Assembly: GCA_964399775.1 (NCBI GenBank)
Contig: CAYNSH010000003.1
Location: 20,724-84,723 of the forward strand
Length of the DNA: 64,000 nucleotides
Reading direction: 5' to 3'
Origin: Lenti-01 sp964399775
Lineage (GTDB): Bacteria > Verrucomicrobiota > Kiritimatiellia > CAIQIC01 > Lenti-01
Part shown: positions 31,813-40,548 of the stretch, piece by piece
Position numbering within the stretch: position 1 is the first letter of the stretch
Layout: each line of letters starts with the position of its first letter
Position numbers and translations under genes: made by a program
The notes under the pieces: model-generated
Told to the model about the DNA's origin: nothing
The model's database searches: none
What the model saw: the letters and a program-made list of their open reading frames with translations, nothing else

Positions 31813-32958
31813 ATGATAAAGCGTGCAGAATATCTGGGGAAAATCAAGCGGGGCATAGAACGCAGTCCGGTGGTGACCTTGGTCGGGCCGCGGCAATGCG
31901 GCAAGACGACGTTGGCGCGCCAATTGGTTCCGGCTGGATCGCCGAACTACTTCGATCTGGAAGATCCGGCGGTGGCGCGGTTGATGGAGGAGCCGATGAC
32001 GGCGCTGTTGCCGTTGCGGGGCCTGGTGGTGATCGACGAGGCCCAGCGGCAGCCCAATCTGTTCCCGGCTTTGCGCGTGTTGGCGGATCGGGAGAATCTG
32101 CCCGCCCGCTTCCTGATTTTGGGCAGCGCTTCGCCGGAGCTTTCCCGGCAGGCGGCGGAATCGCTGGCGGGCCGGACGGAAATCGTGGAACTGCGCGGTT
32201 TTGGCCTCGGCGAAATTCCAGACGCCGGAGCGGATGCCCTATGGTTGCGCGGAGGATTTCCCCGTTCGTTCCTGGCCGGTTCCGACGAGGACAGCCTGAT
32301 TTGGAGGAAGAACTTCATCCAGACGTTTCTGGAGCGCGATCTGGCCCGGCTGGGTTTCGGCATGAGTCCGGCGGCGATGGGCCGGTTTTGGACGATGGCG
32401 TCGCATTATCACGGGCAGATTTGGAACGGCAGCGAGATCGCATCGGCGATGGGGATTGCGCCCAACACCGCGCGCAGCTATCTGGATGCCCTGGAGCAGA
32501 CGTTCATGATTCGTCGCTTGTTGCCTTGGCACGAGAACGTCGGCAAGCGACTGGTCAAGACGCCCAAAATCTATTTTCGCGACAGCGGGCTGTTTCATGC
32601 GCTGCAGGGAATCGGTTCCATGGCGAATTTGCAGAGGCATCCCAAGCTGGGAGCATCTTGGGAGGGCTTTGCGCTGGAGGAAACCTTGCAGGCCTTGGGC
32701 GCACGGGAAGCCTATTTCTATGCGGTGCATAGCGGGGCCGAGTTGGATCTGTTCCTGACGCATCGGGGCGAGCGGTTGGGAATCGAATTCAAGCGCAAGG
32801 ATGCTCCGGACCTGACCCGTTCCATGCGGGTGGCCATGGAGGATTTGAAACTCGACGCCTTGTGGGTGGTCTATCCCGGCACCCGCGAATATGCGCTGGA
32901 TGAGCGGGTGACCGTGAGGCCGCTGGCCAGCTTGCGTGGCCGTGGATCGATATCCTGA
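31813..32958 (+). CDS. AAA ATPase with DUF4143 domain
   Basis: 381 residues. The N-terminal AAA domain has Walker A VTLVGPRQCGKTTLARQLV and Walker B GLVVIDEAQRQPNLFPALR. The C-terminal DUF4143 domain has FRDSGLFHALQGIGSM, GASWEGFALEETLQALGARE and YFYAVHSGAELDLFLTHRG, the PD-(D/E)XK-like core. These ATPases are widespread in accessory regions; their function is unresolved, with toxin-antitoxin or mobile-element roles suggested. The start at 31813 (MIKRAEYLGK) matches the family N terminus better than the upstream ATG at 31786. Upstream DNA is noticeably AT-richer than average. Its stop codon abuts copy B of the 222-bp repeat, so it looks like a recent insertion. Confidence 0.88.
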   Translation: MIKRAEYLGKIKRGIERSPVVTLVGPRQCGKTTLARQLVPAGSPNYFDLEDPAVARLMEEPMTALLPLRGLVVIDEAQRQPNLFPALRVLADRENLPARFLILGSASPELSRQAAESLAGRTEIVELRGFGLGEIPDAGADALWLRGGFPRSFLAGSDEDSLIWRKNFIQTFLERDLARLGFGMSPAAMGRFWTMASHYHGQIWNGSEIASAMGIAPNTARSYLDALEQTFMIRRLLPWHENVGKRLVKTPKIYFRDSGLFHALQGIGSMANLQRHPKLGASWEGFALEETLQALGAREAYFYAVHSGAELDLFLTHRGERLGIEFKRKDAPDLTRSMRVAMEDLKLDALWVVYPGTREYALDERVTVRPLASLRGRGSIS

Positions 32959-33240
32959 CCTGATTCACCCACGGCGCAAGCCCGTGGGGGGCTGGAGAAC
33001 GGCGGGACGGGNNNNNNNNNNNNNNNNNNNNNNNNNNNNNNNNNNNNNNNNNNNNNNNNNNNNNNNNNNNNNNNNNNNNNNNNNNNNNNNNNNNNNNNNN
33101 NNNNNNNNNNNCAGCGCGGCCGGCTACAACAACAGCCCGGCGGCTTGGGCCAAGCCGCCCTACCTTATGAACGGGGACAACTCAGCCGTAGTGGGCGGCG
33201 ATCCAGGTTTGGTAGTCGCCGGAGCGGACTTGGGCGCACC
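32957..33240. repeat. 222-bp direct repeat, copy B (interrupted by N gap)
   Basis: Matches 31486-31707 on both sides of the N run. Known sequence amounts to 184 bp; copy A has 222 bp, so the gap should really hold about 38 bp corresponding to 31541-31578. The right end includes the true 3' end of rfbB from 33182. The hairpin repeat copy at its left end spans 32957-32998. Confidence 0.88.
33012..33111. other. Assembly gap (100 N)
   Basis: Exactly 100 N, a placeholder length rather than a measured size. It falls inside copy B of the direct repeat, which explains why assembly broke here. By comparison with copy A the missing sequence is about 38 bp and non-coding. Confidence 0.97.
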
Positions 33241-34246
33241 ATTCGGCGTGGTTCAGATACCAGTCGACGGTGCGTTCGAAGCCGGTTTCCCAGGTTTCGG
33301 CGGGGGTCCAGGAGAGGTCGCGCTCGATCTTGGAGCAGTCGATGGCGTAGCGGCGGTCGTGGCCGGGGCGGTCCTTGACGAAGGTGATCAGGGAGCGGCG
33401 GGGTTTTCCGTCGGCGAGCGGCGGGGCCTTGGCATCGACGAGGTCGCAGATTTTTTCGACGACGCGGAGGTTGGGGAGTTCGTTGCGTCCGCCGACGTTG
33501 TAGGTGGAGCCGAAGGCGGCCTGCTGCATGACGCGCCAGATGGCGGAGCAGTGGTCGGTGACGAACAGCCAGTCGCGGACGTTGAGGCCGTCGCCGTAGA
33601 CGGGGAGGGGCTTGCCTTCCAGGGCGTTGAGGATCATCAGGGGAATGAGTTTCTCGGGGAACTGGAAGGGGCCGTAATTGTTCGAGCAGTTGGAGAGGGT
33701 GGTGGGGAGCTTGTACGTCTCGTGATAGGCGCGGACGAGGTGGTCGCTGGATGCTTTCGAGGCGGAGTAGGGTGAGTTGGGGGCGTAGGGGGTTTCTTCG
33801 GTGAAGAACCCGGTGTCGCCGAGGGAGCCGAAGACTTCGTCGGTGGAGACGTGGTGGAAGAGTTTAACCTGGTCGCCGGCTTCGCGGGCGGCCTGGAGGA
33901 GGGTATAGGTGCCGAGGATGTTGGTGCGGACGAATTCGTCGGGGGCGACGATGGAGCGGTCGACGTGGCTTTCGGCGGCGAAATGGGCGATGGCGTCGAT
34001 CTGGTACTGCGCGATCACGTCCTTCATCTTGGCGGCATCGCAGATGTCGGCCTTGACGAAGACGTAGCGGTCGCCGACCTGCTCGGCCACGTCGAGCAGG
34101 GAGAGGGGGTTGCCGGCGTAGGTGAGTATATCCACGTTGACGATGCGGGCGGGGCAATCGGGCTGGTCGAAGAGCCAGCGGATGAAGTTGACGCCGATGA
34201 AACCGGCGCCCCCCGTGACCATCAAGTTCTGAATGGGACGCGACAT
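33182..34246 (-). CDS. rfbB: dTDP-glucose 4,6-dehydratase
   Basis: 354 residues. Extended short-chain dehydrogenase that makes dTDP-4-keto-6-deoxyglucose, the second step of dTDP-rhamnose synthesis for surface polysaccharide. It has the NAD loop MVTGGAGFIGVNFIRWL, VDILTYAGNPLSL, HFAAESHVDRSI, the catalytic VSTDEVFGSLG with Asp-Glu, and the YSASKASSDHLVRAYH Tyr/Lys pair. It ends TWIAAHYG. rfbD lies 4 bp upstream on the same strand. rfbA and rfbC, needed for a full pathway, are not in the window. A copy of its final ~50 bp occurs at 31656-31707. Confidence 0.96.
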   Translation of the reverse strand: MSRPIQNLMVTGGAGFIGVNFIRWLFDQPDCPARIVNVDILTYAGNPLSLLDVAEQVGDRYVFVKADICDAAKMKDVIAQYQIDAIAHFAAESHVDRSIVAPDEFVRTNILGTYTLLQAAREAGDQVKLFHHVSTDEVFGSLGDTGFFTEETPYAPNSPYSASKASSDHLVRAYHETYKLPTTLSNCSNNYGPFQFPEKLIPLMILNALEGKPLPVYGDGLNVRDWLFVTDHCSAIWRVMQQAAFGSTYNVGGRNELPNLRVVEKICDLVDAKAPPLADGKPRRSLITFVKDRPGHDRRYAIDCSKIERDLSWTPAETWETGFERTVDWYLNHAEWCAQVRSGDYQTWIAAHYG

Positions 34247-34250
34247 GGGG

Positions 34251-35129
34251 CTAGCTGCGGACTTCGTTGAGCAGCGGCTCGCGATAGCGCTGGGCGTATT
34301 CGCGGAGGTCTTCGCGCCAATCCAGCATGAGGTTGAGGCCCGCCTTTTTCAGGGCGGCATTTTCCAGGATGGAGTTGGAGGGGCGCACGGATGTGGTGGG
34401 GTAGTCGGAGGTGGTGCAGGGGCGCACTTCGCAGTCGAGTCGCATGGCGGCAATGAATTCCTTGGCGAAGTCGTACCAGGAGCAGTGGCCTTCGCCGGAG
34501 GCATGGAACAGCCCGGCGGCATCGGCTTCGACCACCGCGAGGATCTGCTTGGCCAGGCGACGGGACCAGGTGGGAGTGCCGAACTGGTCATGGACTACCC
34601 GCAGGCCCTTGCGGGGTTCGAGGACGGCCCGGCGCAGGATGGTCTTCAGGAAGTTGTAGCCATGGGATCCATAGAGCCAGGCGGTGCGCAAGATGGCGTG
34701 GCGGGGGTCGCGCTCCTGGATTTCGCGTTCTCCGGCCAGCTTGCTTTTGCCGTAGACCCCGACGGGGTTGGGCTCGTCGGTCTCTACATAGGGCTCGGGA
34801 ACGGGCCGTTTGCCATCGAACACGTAATCGGTGGACACGTGGACAAGGAACAGGCCATGCGCCTGGGCGCGCGATGCGAGCAGCGCCGGACCGTCGCGAT
34901 TGACATGCCAGGATTTGGCCACATCGGTTTCGGCGCGGTCGACCGCGGTATAGGCCGCGCAGTTGACCAGGACATCGGGTTTCCACAGTTGGATGACCCC
35001 ATCGACACTGTCGGGATCGGTGATGTCGAGATTGGGCAGATCCAGCGCGAGAACATCGTGCTTGGGCCCGAAGACTTCGCGGCAATCCCAGCCGAGTTGT
35101 CCCAATCCGCCGGTGACGAGAATTTTCAT
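34251..35129 (-). CDS. rfbD: dTDP-4-dehydrorhamnose reductase
   Basis: 292 residues, final reductase of dTDP-L-rhamnose synthesis. The nucleotide loop is ILVTGGLGQLGWDCREVF, and the family motifs are VNCAAYTAVDRAETD, HVSTDYVFDGKRPVPEPYVE and the YGKSKLAGEREIQE catalytic Tyr-Lys. LRTAWLYGSHGYNFLKTIL is also diagnostic. It is the upstream partner of rfbB in the same transcript, and metF begins a further 26 bp upstream on the same strand. Confidence 0.96.
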   Translation of the reverse strand: MKILVTGGLGQLGWDCREVFGPKHDVLALDLPNLDITDPDSVDGVIQLWKPDVLVNCAAYTAVDRAETDVAKSWHVNRDGPALLASRAQAHGLFLVHVSTDYVFDGKRPVPEPYVETDEPNPVGVYGKSKLAGEREIQERDPRHAILRTAWLYGSHGYNFLKTILRRAVLEPRKGLRVVHDQFGTPTWSRRLAKQILAVVEADAAGLFHASGEGHCSWYDFAKEFIAAMRLDCEVRPCTTSDYPTTSVRPSNSILENAALKKAGLNLMLDWREDLREYAQRYREPLLNEVRS

Positions 35130-35155
35130 GGGGAATCCTTTCGAGGGTTCAGAGG

Positions 35156-36070
35156 TCAGGGTTCAGAGTCCAGGGGGGCGGTGCGCCAGCCGGCGAGGCA
35201 GGCGGTGAGCCGCGGATCGAGGATGGTGCGGGCCTGGTTGAGGATATACAGGTGGATGCCGGGGGCACCGTGGGCGATCAGGCCGTTGATCTGGGCAATG
35301 AGCCATTCGATCCCCAAGCGGCGGGCGGCATCGGCGTCCTCGCCGGCCCTTTCCAAGTGACGTTCGAGCGCCTTGGGCAGGGTGGCCTTGCAGAGCGCAA
35401 CCGTTCGGCGGACCTGGGCCAAGGATGTGGCGGGAAGCAAGCCGGGGAAGATGGGAACCTGAATGCCGGCCGCGCGGCATTCGGCGACAAAGGACTCATA
35501 GACCGGATTTTCGAAAAAGAGCTGGGTGGTGACGTAGTCCGCGCCTGCATCGATTTTTCCCTTGAGATGGCGGATGTCGTCGGCTCGGGATGGAGATTCG
35601 GGATGGGTCTCGGGATAGCCGGCGACGCCGCAGCAGATGTCGGGGTGGCGGGACTTGATTAGGGCGACGAGATCGGACGCATGGGCGAGGCCGTCGCGGG
35701 CGGGGGTGAAGTCGGTTTCGCCGCGGGGGGGATCGCCGCGCAGGGCCATGATGTTGCGGATGCCGGAGTCGTGGATCCGGTCGATTTGCGCTTCCAGGTC
35801 GGCGCGGGAAGCCCCGACGCAGGTGAGGTGGGCGACGACGGGGGTGAAGCCCATTCGGGAAAGCAGTTCCCAGGCGGCGAAGGAGAACTCGCGGTTGGAG
35901 CCGCCCGCTCCATAGGTGCAGGTGACAAAGTCGGGATGAACGGGACGCATGCGCTCGATGGAACCGCCTAGGATTCCAAACCCGAGGGCATCCTTGGGCG
36001 GATAAAACTCCAGGGACAGCGTCGGCTGGCGCCGTGCGGCGAGCAGCTCCCGGATGGTCGGAATCATCAT
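35156..36070 (-). CDS. metF: Methylenetetrahydrofolate reductase
   Basis: Flavoenzyme that reduces 5,10-methylene-THF to 5-methyl-THF for methionine synthesis. 304 residues. TLSLEFYPPKDALG contains the catalytic Glu region, followed by DFVTCTYGAGGSNREF, VAHLTCVGASRADLEAQID, NIMALRGDPPRGETDF and DYVTTQLFFENPVYESFV, all conserved in MetF. Two adjacent ATG codons (36070 and 36067) are possible; no good ribosome-binding site precedes either. It is upstream of rfbD-rfbB and could be co-transcribed with them, although no functional link is evident. Confidence 0.94.
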   Translation of the reverse strand: MMIPTIRELLAARRQPTLSLEFYPPKDALGFGILGGSIERMRPVHPDFVTCTYGAGGSNREFSFAAWELLSRMGFTPVVAHLTCVGASRADLEAQIDRIHDSGIRNIMALRGDPPRGETDFTPARDGLAHASDLVALIKSRHPDICCGVAGYPETHPESPSRADDIRHLKGKIDAGADYVTTQLFFENPVYESFVAECRAAGIQVPIFPGLLPATSLAQVRRTVALCKATLPKALERHLERAGEDADAARRLGIEWLIAQINGLIAHGAPGIHLYILNQARTILDPRLTACLAGWRTAPLDSEP

Positions 36071-36162
36071 GCCGCCGAAGATAGCGAAATGGCCCTGGAT
36101 AGACACGATCTTTTTTGTGCGGGATCCGGCGGCAGGCCTTGACAGGCGGGCAGGCGACTGGG

Positions 36163-37701
36163 ATGAATGCGCGCATGAAGCGCGCGTGGCAATGGATGGC
36201 ATGGCTGGTGTTGGCCGCGGCCCCGTGGCTGACCGGGCTGTCCCATCCATTTTTGTACGACGATATCGGATTGATTTCCGAAAACTCGTTTTTGGCCGAG
36301 CCGGCGAATGCGGCGCAGGTGCTGACGGGGCGGACACTGGCGGATCCGGATGTGGTCAATGGCCGGCGTCCGGTGGTGCTGGCGACGCTGTTTCTGGATC
36401 GGGGGCTGTACGGGTTGCAGCCGGCGGGGTGGCGCGTGACGAACCTCGCCTGGCACCTGGGCAATGCGGCGCTGGTGGCGGGGCTGCTGATGCGGCTGGG
36501 CGCGCCAGGAGGCTGGCCACTGGCGGCCGGGATGCTGTTTGCGCTCTACCCGGCACATGTGGAAGCCGTGCATGCGCCGGGGTTTCGTGCGGATGTGCTT
36601 TGCTTGTTCTGGATGCTGGCGGCCTTGCACGGATTCCTGTCCGTTCGCCGATGGCCGCGCGCCGGCCCGGTCTGGGGAATGGCTTGTGCGGCCCTGGCCC
36701 TGCTGTCGAAGGAAACCGCGCTGGCGTTTCCCCTGCTGCTGGGCCTTCTCATGGTCCTTTTTCCGGCCGCTTTTCCTCCCAGGCGTTTGGCCCGCGGCGT
36801 GATCTGGGGCCTGTGCGCCGGGCTGTCGGCCGGCTTTTTTGTCCTCTGGGTGGCGCTCCCAACGGATCTGCAGGCCATGGGAGGTTCCTGGAACGGCCAG
36901 TCCCTGCGTTTTCCGGCATCGATCCATTCCTTGCCGGGGATCTGGGCGCACACGCTGGGTCGGTTGATCTGGCCATGGCCCTTGAACGTGTCGCCGCATT
37001 TCGCGCCAGCGGGCGGGGCGGCATCGTGGCGGGTCGCCTGGGGGTTGCTGCTGCTGGCCGGATGGATGGGGCTGGCATTTCGGTGGCGCCAGTCCAGGCC
37101 ATGGGTCGCCATGGGGTTGGGCTGGATTCTGGTGCTGTTTCTTCCGGTCAGCAACCTGATCCCGCTGTTTCACCCGGTGGCGGATCGCTATCTCTATACC
37201 CTCGCGCCCGGCGTGGCCATCGGGCTAGCGTGGGGCTTGTGGCGATTGCCGGTCGTGCCGCGATGGGCGGGGTTGGCGGTCCTGGTGACTCTCTATGCCG
37301 CGGGCGTCCTGGCCGCAAAGGAAGACTGGCGATCCGGGGAAGCCCTCTGGACAGCCGCCATTGTGCGCAATCCGCACAGCGCAACGGCGGCGTCGTGGCT
37401 GGGGCTCTTGCGGGAAGAGGCGGGCGATCCGGACGCGGCTCGCGAGTGGTATGCAACGGGGACCGCCGCGAATCCCTATTCGTTTGCCGCGTGGCTCAAC
37501 TGGGGCATTTTGGAGGGGCGCCAGGGGAACTGGGCCGAATCGGAGCGCTTGCTGCGGCGGGCGATCGATGTGCGGCCCGAGAATCCCAGGGGGTGGCACA
37601 ATCTGGCGGTATGCCTGGAGCGTCAAGGCCGCGTGGTGGAAGCCGCGGAAGCCGCCGCGCGTGGGGAAGAAGCCCGGTCCTATGGCAGGACAAAGCCCTG
37701 A
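36163..37701 (+). CDS. TMTC-like polytopic membrane protein with C-terminal TPRs
   Basis: 512 residues from the ATG at 36163. There are about ten hydrophobic segments, with LTGLSHPFLYDDIGLISENS at the start. This DD motif, together with FRADVLCLFWMLAALHGFLS, LLSKETALAFPLLLG and HPVADRYLYTLAPGVAIGLA, matches the TMTC / glycosyltransferase-39-like family found in bacteria and animals. The C terminus holds two or three TPR units (SATAASWLGLLREEAGDPDA; NWAESERLLRRAIDVRPENP). A role in protein or lipid glycosylation is inferred from the family. ATG 36175 is an alternative start. It is divergent from metF. Confidence 0.82.
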   Translation: MNARMKRAWQWMAWLVLAAAPWLTGLSHPFLYDDIGLISENSFLAEPANAAQVLTGRTLADPDVVNGRRPVVLATLFLDRGLYGLQPAGWRVTNLAWHLGNAALVAGLLMRLGAPGGWPLAAGMLFALYPAHVEAVHAPGFRADVLCLFWMLAALHGFLSVRRWPRAGPVWGMACAALALLSKETALAFPLLLGLLMVLFPAAFPPRRLARGVIWGLCAGLSAGFFVLWVALPTDLQAMGGSWNGQSLRFPASIHSLPGIWAHTLGRLIWPWPLNVSPHFAPAGGAASWRVAWGLLLLAGWMGLAFRWRQSRPWVAMGLGWILVLFLPVSNLIPLFHPVADRYLYTLAPGVAIGLAWGLWRLPVVPRWAGLAVLVTLYAAGVLAAKEDWRSGEALWTAAIVRNPHSATAASWLGLLREEAGDPDAAREWYATGTAANPYSFAAWLNWGILEGRQGNWAESERLLRRAIDVRPENPRGWHNLAVCLERQGRVVEAAEAAARGEEARSYGRTKP

Positions 37702-38153
37702 CGAACAAAAATGCCGCGCGCTTCGTCGGAAGCCAGAAACTCCAGAAACGCCATGGCCGCCAAGCGGTTTTCCGTCTGGGCCAGGACCGCGGCGGATGCG
37801 TATTGCGGATCCGCCGGGGCTTCGTCCTCGGGGGCCTCGTCGGGAGGGAGTTGCAGAATGGTTCGCCGGAGGGCCACATCCAGCAGGCCAAGCCCCATGA
37901 CTTGTTGCGTGTAGGATTCGCTGGCGGGGAAGAACAGGTCGGCCGTCTCGCCGGCGCAAATGCGTTCAGTCAGGGCCGGCGATTCGTCGGCCGTCAGGTT
38001 CACGTCAAACCCGGTATGCTCGGTAAACCGGGGGATGATTTCCTGTAGGGCCGACTGATAGGAGCTGTCGACCCATACTTCCAGCGTCTGGGCGGATGCC
38101 GGGCCGGCGCCGAGAAGACCGAGAATGGCGAGACTGGACAGCAATTTGCTCAT
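37680..38153 (-). CDS. Miniature ModA-like periplasmic binding protein
   Basis: 157 residues with a signal peptide (LLSSLAILGLLGAGPASAQ). The mature start LEVWVDSSYQSALQEIIPRF and TADESPALTERICAGETADL match domain 1 of molybdate-binding ModA proteins. The end (ENRLAAMAFLEFLASDEARG, then IFVRQGFVLP) matches the ModA C terminus. The middle, about 90 residues that form most of domain 2 in normal 230-260-residue ModA proteins, is absent and replaced by an acidic stretch (QLPPDEAPEDEAPADPQY). The frame is intact and AAAGGAAT precedes the ATG at 38153. No modB or modC lies nearby. It may be a decayed or repurposed binding protein. Confidence 0.72.
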   Translation of the reverse strand: MSKLLSSLAILGLLGAGPASAQTLEVWVDSSYQSALQEIIPRFTEHTGFDVNLTADESPALTERICAGETADLFFPASESYTQQVMGLGLLDVALRRTILQLPPDEAPEDEAPADPQYASAAVLAQTENRLAAMAFLEFLASDEARGIFVRQGFVLP

Positions 38154-38255
38154 AAGGATTCCTTTTGCGATCCGTGGGCGAACATGGCCTGTATTCAAGG
38201 GGACCCGGTCTGAATTGTCAATGCTTTGGCAAGCGGCGGGGGGGCGCGGGTGGGG

Positions 38256-39011
38256 CTACGAGAATTCGACCAAGCCGGCTTCGCGCAGCGAGGTGTAGGG
38301 GGCCGGAAGCGGACGGTTGCCCCCGATGATGATGTGGTCCAGCAGTTGGATGCCGACGACTTTTCCGGTGTGGACGAGTTGGCGGGTGGTTTGGATGTCT
38401 TCGGCGGAGGGGGTCGGATCGCCCGAGGGGTGGTTGTGGACCACGATCATGGCGGCCGCCGCCATGCGGATGGCCTCCCGAAAGACTTCGCGCGGATGCG
38501 AGAGGCTGGCGTTGAGAATGCCTTTGGTCACTTCGATGGGGGAGCGGCGCAGGCGGTATTTCTGATCAAGCGGGAGCACCCAGATGACCTCCTGATCGAG
38601 TTGGGCGGTGCGCGTCTGAAGGAGGTTCAGCACATGAGCCGGCTCGCGGATGATCGGGAGCGGGGCTTGGCTGTCGCGCTGGGCACGCCTCCCCAGCTCG
38701 AAAGCGGCGCGCAACTCCAGCCGTTTGACGTCCCCAAATCCTTTGATGCCCGGCGCGCGCAAGTCCTCCTGGCTGCACGCCGCCAGGCGGGCCAGGGATC
38801 CTTGATAGCCGTCGAGGATCTGGCGGGCCAGATCAATCACGCTTTTGCCTCGGGTGCCGGTGCGCAGAAGAATTGCCAGCAGCACTTCGTCGGGCACGTT
38901 TTCGACCCCGGCATCCAGGGCGATTTCGCGCGGCCGGCGATGTTCGGGGAGGTCCTTGATCCGCGAGAGCGAAATCTCATAGGTGACCGGCGGTTCCTTC
39001 AGCTTCTTCAT
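38256..39011 (-). CDS. radC: RadC family JAMM/MPN protein
   Basis: 251 residues. The N-terminal helix-hairpin-helix part is DEVLLAILLRTGTRGKSVID through EDLRAPGIKGFGDVK. The C-terminal JAMM metalloprotease-like domain has the intact metal motif VVHNHPSGDPTPSAED. The family was once linked to DNA repair (UPF0758/YicR), but that assignment is disputed and a role in recombination or transformation is possible. It is transcribed alone, downstream of the enolase terminator. Confidence 0.93.
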   Translation of the reverse strand: MKKLKEPPVTYEISLSRIKDLPEHRRPREIALDAGVENVPDEVLLAILLRTGTRGKSVIDLARQILDGYQGSLARLAACSQEDLRAPGIKGFGDVKRLELRAAFELGRRAQRDSQAPLPIIREPAHVLNLLQTRTAQLDQEVIWVLPLDQKYRLRRSPIEVTKGILNASLSHPREVFREAIRMAAAAMIVVHNHPSGDPTPSAEDIQTTRQLVHTGKVVGIQLLDHIIIGGNRPLPAPYTSLREAGLVEFS

Positions 39012-39084
39012 GGCGGTGATCCTAACGCCCGCGAACCCGGCTGAACAGATTCAAATCCGATATCCCGGAGCCGAAGGGGGGAAG

Positions 39085-39119
39085 AAAATCCCCCGCTCGC
39101 CAGAGGCGGGCGGGGGATT
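39085..39119 (-). terminator. Rho-independent terminator of eno
   Basis: On the minus strand a GC-rich stem (15 bp with one mismatch; arms at 39087-39101 and 39105-39119, 3-nt loop) is followed by TTTTCTT. It lies 36-70 bp past the eno stop codon and is the clearest intrinsic terminator in the window. Confidence 0.85.
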
Positions 39120-39154
39120 CCAGCGCCGCGCCGGGCGGCCGATGGCGGGGAAGA

Positions 39155-40420
39155 TCAGCCGTACACCGCGGCGGAACCGAGCTCTTCTTCGATCCGAAGA
39201 AGCTGGTTGTATTTGCAGATGCGGTCGGTGCGGCTGAGGGAACCCGTCTTGATCTGGCCGGCGTTCACGGCGACGGCGAAGTCGGCGATGAAGCTGTCCT
39301 CGGTTTCACCGGAACGGTGGCTGATGACGTTGGTGTAGTGATGGCGCTTGGCCAGGTCGATGCAGGCCATGGTCTCGGACACGGTGCCGATCTGGTTGAC
39401 CTTGATCAGGATCGAATTGGCCACGCCCAGGTCGATGCCCTTCTGGAGGAACTTGACGTTGGTGACGAACACGTCATCGCCGACGAGCTGGATCTTGCTG
39501 CCGAGCTTCTCGGTCATGAGCTTCCAGCCGTCCCAATCGCCTTCGGCGCAGCCGTCCTCGATGGACACAATCGGGAATTTCTTGATCCAACCCTCGTACA
39601 TGGCGACCATTTCGGCGGCCGAGCGGCGGGACTTGTCGCTCTTGCTGAGGATGTACTTGCGGGTCTTGGCATCGTAGAATTCGCTGGCGGCGACATCGAG
39701 GGCGATGAAGACATCCTTGCCCGGCTTGTAGCCGGCCGACTTGATGGCCTCGACGAGGACTTCCAGGGCGGCGGTATTGCTGGCCAGAGCGGGGGCGAAG
39801 CCGCCTTCGTCGCCGACGGCGGTGGAAAGGCCCTTGCCCTTGAGGATCTTCTTGAGGGAATGGAAGACTTCCGTGCCCATGCGCAGGCCCTCGGCAAAGG
39901 AGGTGGCGCCGCGCGGGACGATCATGAATTCCTGGACATCGATGGGGGCGTCGGAGTGGGCGCCGCCATTGATGACGTTCATCATGGGAATGGGCAGGAC
40001 GTGGGCGTTGAGACCGCCGATGTGCCGATAGAGTGGGATTTCGAGGGCGTTGGCGGCGGCGCGGGCGACGGCCATGGAGACGCCCAGCATGGCGTTGGCG
40101 CCCAGCTTCGACTTGGTCTCGGTGCCATCGAGTTCGATCAGGGCGCGATCAACGGCGGCCTGGTCGCGGGCATCCATGCCGCGCAGGGCCTTGGCAATGG
40201 GGCCATTGACATTCTTGACGGCCTTGAGGACGCCCTTGCCGAGATAGCGGGTTTTGACGCCATCGCGCAGTTCGAGGGCTTCGTTGGTGCCGGTGGAGGC
40301 GCCGGAGGGTACGGCGGCGCGTCCGAGGATGCCGCTGGAAAGGACAACGTCGGCCTCCAGGGTGGGGTTGCCGCGAGAATCGAGAATCTCGCGGGCGCGG
40401 ATGGAATCAATCTGGAACAT
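39155..40420 (-). CDS. eno: Enolase
   Basis: Glycolytic enzyme converting 2-phosphoglycerate to phosphoenolpyruvate. 421 residues. The N terminus is FQIDSIRAREILDSRGNPTL, with EADVVLSSGILGRAAVPSGA next, then GAHSDAPIDVQEFMIVP, VGDEGGFAPAL (catalytic Glu) and SHRSGETEDSFIADFAV near the end. AGGAG stands 9 bp before the ATG at 40420, which fixes the start; the frame is open further upstream without coding character. A promoter lies at 40483-40510 and a strong terminator at 39085-39119, so eno is probably monocistronic. Confidence 0.98.
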   Translation of the reverse strand: MFQIDSIRAREILDSRGNPTLEADVVLSSGILGRAAVPSGASTGTNEALELRDGVKTRYLGKGVLKAVKNVNGPIAKALRGMDARDQAAVDRALIELDGTETKSKLGANAMLGVSMAVARAAANALEIPLYRHIGGLNAHVLPIPMMNVINGGAHSDAPIDVQEFMIVPRGATSFAEGLRMGTEVFHSLKKILKGKGLSTAVGDEGGFAPALASNTAALEVLVEAIKSAGYKPGKDVFIALDVAASEFYDAKTRKYILSKSDKSRRSAAEMVAMYEGWIKKFPIVSIEDGCAEGDWDGWKLMTEKLGSKIQLVGDDVFVTNVKFLQKGIDLGVANSILIKVNQIGTVSETMACIDLAKRHHYTNVISHRSGETEDSFIADFAVAVNAGQIKTGSLSRTDRICKYNQLLRIEEELGSAAVYG

Positions 40421-40482
40421 GTGGTTTCTCCTGTCGTGGTTGAAGCGAAGCAATCCGCCCGGCGTCCGGGCGATGGGGACAC

Positions 40483-40510
40483 ACTGTACCCGTCGGCGAA
40501 AAAATCGCAA
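40483..40510 (-). promoter_or_regulatory. Candidate sigma-70-like promoter of eno
   Basis: Read on the minus strand, TTGCGA (40510-40505) and TACAGT (40488-40483) are separated by 16 bp. The -10 box lies about 60 bp before the start codon, leaving room for the ribosome-binding site seen there. Confidence 0.5.
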
Positions 40511-40548
40511 CTGTTTTGGACGGGAAGGGGCGTCGGGGCCGCAAGGGG

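Noticed and set aside
24726..33240. Prophage or integrative element spanning the accessory island
   Set aside because: No integrase, phage structural gene, tRNA attachment site or conjugation gene is present; the island looks like an accumulation of separate insertions.
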